From Elusimicrobia bacterium RIFOXYA2_FULL_39_19 (GTDB lineage: Bacteria > Elusimicrobiota > Endomicrobiia > CG1-02-37-114 > XYA2-FULL-39-19): DNA of 47,839 bases. A program made the translations under genes and the position numbers. The number at the start of each line of letters is the position of its first letter. The stretch's first letter is position 1. The stretch spans positions 1 to 47,839 of the forward strand of contig MGVC01000038.1 in NCBI GenBank assembly GCA_001800285.1. The letters are read 5' to 3'. Shown here piece after piece: positions 45,691-47,839 of the stretch. The notes under the pieces are model-generated. The model did not search any database. It saw only the letters and a list, made by a program, of their open reading frames with translations, and was not told the DNA's origin.

Positions 45691-47667
45691 CTATTTCTTA
45701 AAAATCAGTTTCATGGCATTTTTATAGTACATTTTTTCCAGCACTTCTTTCGGTAAATCCAGGCCGTCTGCCAGATAGCAGCCCTTCCCGTAATAATACT
45801 TTCCTTCAGCGTCGTTATAAAGAGCCAGCGGTATATTTCTTGTATTAGTTTCATAAAATAGCCTGAACCTGTTTTGGAAAACAACCATTTCATCCGCGTC
45901 GTGCCCGTCTTCCTGGTCAGTGCCGTAAAGAATCCGGTCCTGGTATTTCACAAAAAAATCTTTTAATTCCTGAACATTCGGGAATTGAGACATCTCGCCC
46001 AGCCGGGCTGAACTGTCTACATAATAATTCGGGTAGGTATCCAGCATATAATATAAATAGACAAGGTTTTCCGGTTTGTCTCCCATGTGCGCGCTGATAA
46101 AAATTGTTTTCGGATTTTTACTGACTATATTTTCCAGTTCCCTCATAAGCGATTCTTTTTCCGGCACGCCAGATTTATCGTGAACTCCGTCTTTTCTCCA
46201 GAATGAATCCGGGTCGCCGGCGTGTATGAGTATCGGGATACCCAACTGCCCTATTTTTATCCAAATCGGGTCAATCCTGGCGTCATCCATGGGAATTCTT
46301 TTCCCGAATTTATCCTTTCTGCTCATGAATGCCGCCTGATGGATTTTTACACCTAAAGCACCTTTTTTAACCGCCTCATCCAAAAACTTTATTGTTTTTT
46401 CAGAAAAATCCGGTTCTTCAATATTTTTAAAATCAATACGTACAAAAGAAATAAATCTTCCCGGATATTTTTTCTTAAATTCATCTATTTTATTTAGCTG
46501 TTTCTCGTAGGCGCTCCCCTTTCCTAAATCTACCATCATCTTAATCCCGACTCTATCCATTCCTTTAATAAGTGTATCGGCACTATTTGGATTTATATGG
46601 CTATGCGCATCTATTATGGGAATTTTTCTTTTTTTCATATTTGTAAACATTTCAGGGTCGAATTGATTAAAGTCCGGCCGGGGCGTAATATAAAAATCCT
46701 GAGTCCTGTCAAATACTTTTGTATTCGTTACGGGGTCTTCAACACTAAATTTCAGGGTATATTGCCCATCATTTTTAAGTTTATAGTCCATGCTGATTAT
46801 TTCACTGCTTTTTTTCTTTATGATAAATTGTTTGTCGGTTTTTGTAATGTTTTTTTCGGAATCAATTATTTCTAACTTCGCTGTCAGGGTTTTGTCTTCA
46901 TCACTTGTATTTTCCATTTCCGTTTCAATCTTATCTGACAAAATATAATTTCTGCCAAAAAAGAAATCCCGTGCGGTAACAGCAGAAGATAGCTGTATCC
47001 CTTTTAGAACACCAAACCTTGAGGGGTTATGGGGGCTGCCGTAGGTAGGAGACCAACAAGTGCTTTCATACGGTTCAGCTTTAGCCCTGAACAAATTTAA
47101 ACGAAAACTATTTTTATTAATGAAAGTAAAGTTACTAAAAGGAATTGCCATTTCTGCGACCCAGCAATCCTTTTCAATTGATGTTTTGACTTTAAAGTTA
47201 CAATTCCAGTTATTATTGAATACGCAGTGTCCGAATACAATCTGGTCATAAATTGCACCCTTCGGATTAATTATTATGTGGTAAAAATCTTTCTGCTCAT
47301 TGGCAGGATCAAGGAATACTTCTACCGAATCATCTTCCCAGAGAGGGCCGTCACGCTGGGCTTGTTCGGCCACCAAATCTTTAAGACCTGCATCAAAACA
47401 TTTAAACGCAATATATAGGTTATTGTCATCATAAGAAATATAAGCAATGGTTTTCTGTTCAACTGTTTTTTCACCGTCTGATTGCATAAAATCACCAGTT
47501 TGAACTGAAGTTTTCCAGGCTTCATCAGTAAGCTTGCCGTCAATTACCGGGGCTGAAATTGCTTTCGAAATACCGATTTCAGGAACCGGTGTTTCTGCCG
47601 CCGCTTCAGCTTTTACCCAAACAAACGAAAACAATAAAACACTTAAAAAAAATAAATTATAAAACAC
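45691..47667 (-). CDS. Secreted CBM9-like/amidohydrolase fusion protein
   Basis: About 658 residues counted from a GTG start with GGAGG five bases upstream; this choice gives a clean signal peptide (MFYNLFFLSVLLFSFVWVKA). Residues about 28-220 form a CBM9-like domain (APVIDGKLTDEAWKTS; DDSVEVFLDPANE). A beta linker follows. From about 350 comes an amidohydrolase: His355 and His357 in IIDAHSHIN, His527 in ISAHMGD and Asp584 in YGTDQED. The family cuts lactones or cyclic amides; exported and tethered to a carbohydrate domain, it may act on a sugar lactone or ester outside the cytoplasm. A longer frame runs upstream. Confidence 0.75.
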   Translation of the reverse strand: MFYNLFFLSVLLFSFVWVKAEAAAETPVPEIGISKAISAPVIDGKLTDEAWKTSVQTGDFMQSDGEKTVEQKTIAYISYDDNNLYIAFKCFDAGLKDLVAEQAQRDGPLWEDDSVEVFLDPANEQKDFYHIIINPKGAIYDQIVFGHCVFNNNWNCNFKVKTSIEKDCWVAEMAIPFSNFTFINKNSFRLNLFRAKAEPYESTCWSPTYGSPHNPSRFGVLKGIQLSSAVTARDFFFGRNYILSDKIETEMENTSDEDKTLTAKLEIIDSEKNITKTDKQFIIKKKSSEIISMDYKLKNDGQYTLKFSVEDPVTNTKVFDRTQDFYITPRPDFNQFDPEMFTNMKKRKIPIIDAHSHINPNSADTLIKGMDRVGIKMMVDLGKGSAYEKQLNKIDEFKKKYPGRFISFVRIDFKNIEEPDFSEKTIKFLDEAVKKGALGVKIHQAAFMSRKDKFGKRIPMDDARIDPIWIKIGQLGIPILIHAGDPDSFWRKDGVHDKSGVPEKESLMRELENIVSKNPKTIFISAHMGDKPENLVYLYYMLDTYPNYYVDSSARLGEMSQFPNVQELKDFFVKYQDRILYGTDQEDGHDADEMVVFQNRFRLFYETNTRNIPLALYNDAEGKYYYGKGCYLADGLDLPKEVLEKMYYKNAMKLIFKK

Positions 47668-47839
47668 TTTTTCCTCCAAATTATAAATATTAATTATTTT
47701 TTTGAATACTAACCTGCTTTTATCCCATGCCGGCTCATCTATTTTAACATCAATCTTAACGACAGTGTTTAATTTACAGTGAAGCAATATAGCATCTGCT
47801 TCATCTTCGGCAAAAACCGCCGAAGAACATCCCCTGTCG
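47668..47839. other. Upstream edge of the cluster; open frame runs off the window
   Basis: The minus-strand frame of the CBM9-like gene stays open all the way to the window edge (...VVKIDVKIDEPAWDKSRL...). Another minus frame reads TGDVLRRFLPKMKQ and stops about 100 bases before the GTG; it could be the end of an upstream gene. A perfect 8-base stem (TCTTCGGC/GCCGAAGA, 47804-47826) has no T-run. The edge cannot be resolved here. Confidence 0.3.

Noticed and set aside
47804-47826. Perfect 8-base stem as a rho-independent terminator
   Set aside because: No T-run follows on either strand, and it may lie inside an upstream coding end.

Overview
The window looks like chromosomal DNA of a Gram-negative, AT-rich, probably uncultured bacterium. 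It encodes PorV/PorQ-like outer-membrane proteins, a second outer-membrane barrel, secreted proteins ending in FlgD-like C-terminal domains, and parallel beta-helix proteins. That combination fits candidate phyla such as Firestonebacteria, Omnitrophota, Elusimicrobiota or Goldbacteria better than Proteobacteria or Bacteroidota. No SusC/SusD pair, TonB receptor or rRNA is present, so the phylum is inference. Every gene I support lies on the minus strand, so transcription runs from the high-coordinate end to the low end. Most neighbours overlap by 1-14 bases or are a few bases apart.

Region by region, in transcription order. (1) 47.7-41.8 kb: a secreted CBM9-like/amidohydrolase fusion, an SGNH hydrolase, a Gfo/Idh/MocA oxidoreductase with a Cys cluster, and a GH116-like glycosidase. 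(2) 41.8-33.3 kb, the cell-envelope block: a broken beta-helix stub, two secreted beta-helix proteins (one with three carboxypeptidase-regulatory-like repeats and a FlgD-like end), two PorV/PorQ-like proteins, an outer-membrane barrel, and an NHL-type repeat protein with a FlgD-like end. (3) 33.2-30.1 kb: a sugar ABC importer (lipoprotein plus two permeases, no ATPase). (4) 29.9-11.2 kb: GH36-like, Gfo/Idh/MocA, MDR dehydrogenase, a GH2 without its nucleophile, an AAC(3)-like acetyltransferase, an M28-like peptidase, a mirror-image set of two GH42-like and two URO-D-like genes, and a DUF5107 protein and TPR protein that look like one gene split in two. (5) 11.2-1.4 kb: a cupin, two tandem GH1 genes, a MarC-family membrane protein, a GH127-like enzyme, a DMT exporter, an amidohydrolase and a GH36 alpha-galactosidase. 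(6) 1.4-0 kb: a repeat-rich boundary, an unrecognised 225-residue gene, and the tail of an Eco57I-type restriction-modification protein.

Together, regions 1-5 read as a roughly 46-kb glycan-catabolic island. Secreted beta-helix and repeat proteins would act on or bind the polymer outside the cell, and oligosaccharides would enter through the ABC importer. About nine cytoplasmic glycosidases (GH1 x2, GH2-like, GH36-like x2, GH42-like x2, GH116-like, GH127-like) would then cut them, with redox enzymes, a SGNH hydrolase, amidohydrolases and the acetyltransferase handling modified sugars. The substrate is not determined; alpha-galactosyl, beta-glucosyl/galactosyl and beta-L-arabinofuranosyl linkages are the natural guesses from the family content.

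The points most worth a second look are: the PorV-like/FlgD-CTD module, which could be a type-IX-like secretion set dedicated to glycan proteins; the GH2 protein with altered catalytic motifs; the mirrored GH42-like/URO-D-like block; and several genes preceded by short in-frame or overlapping N-terminal stubs.
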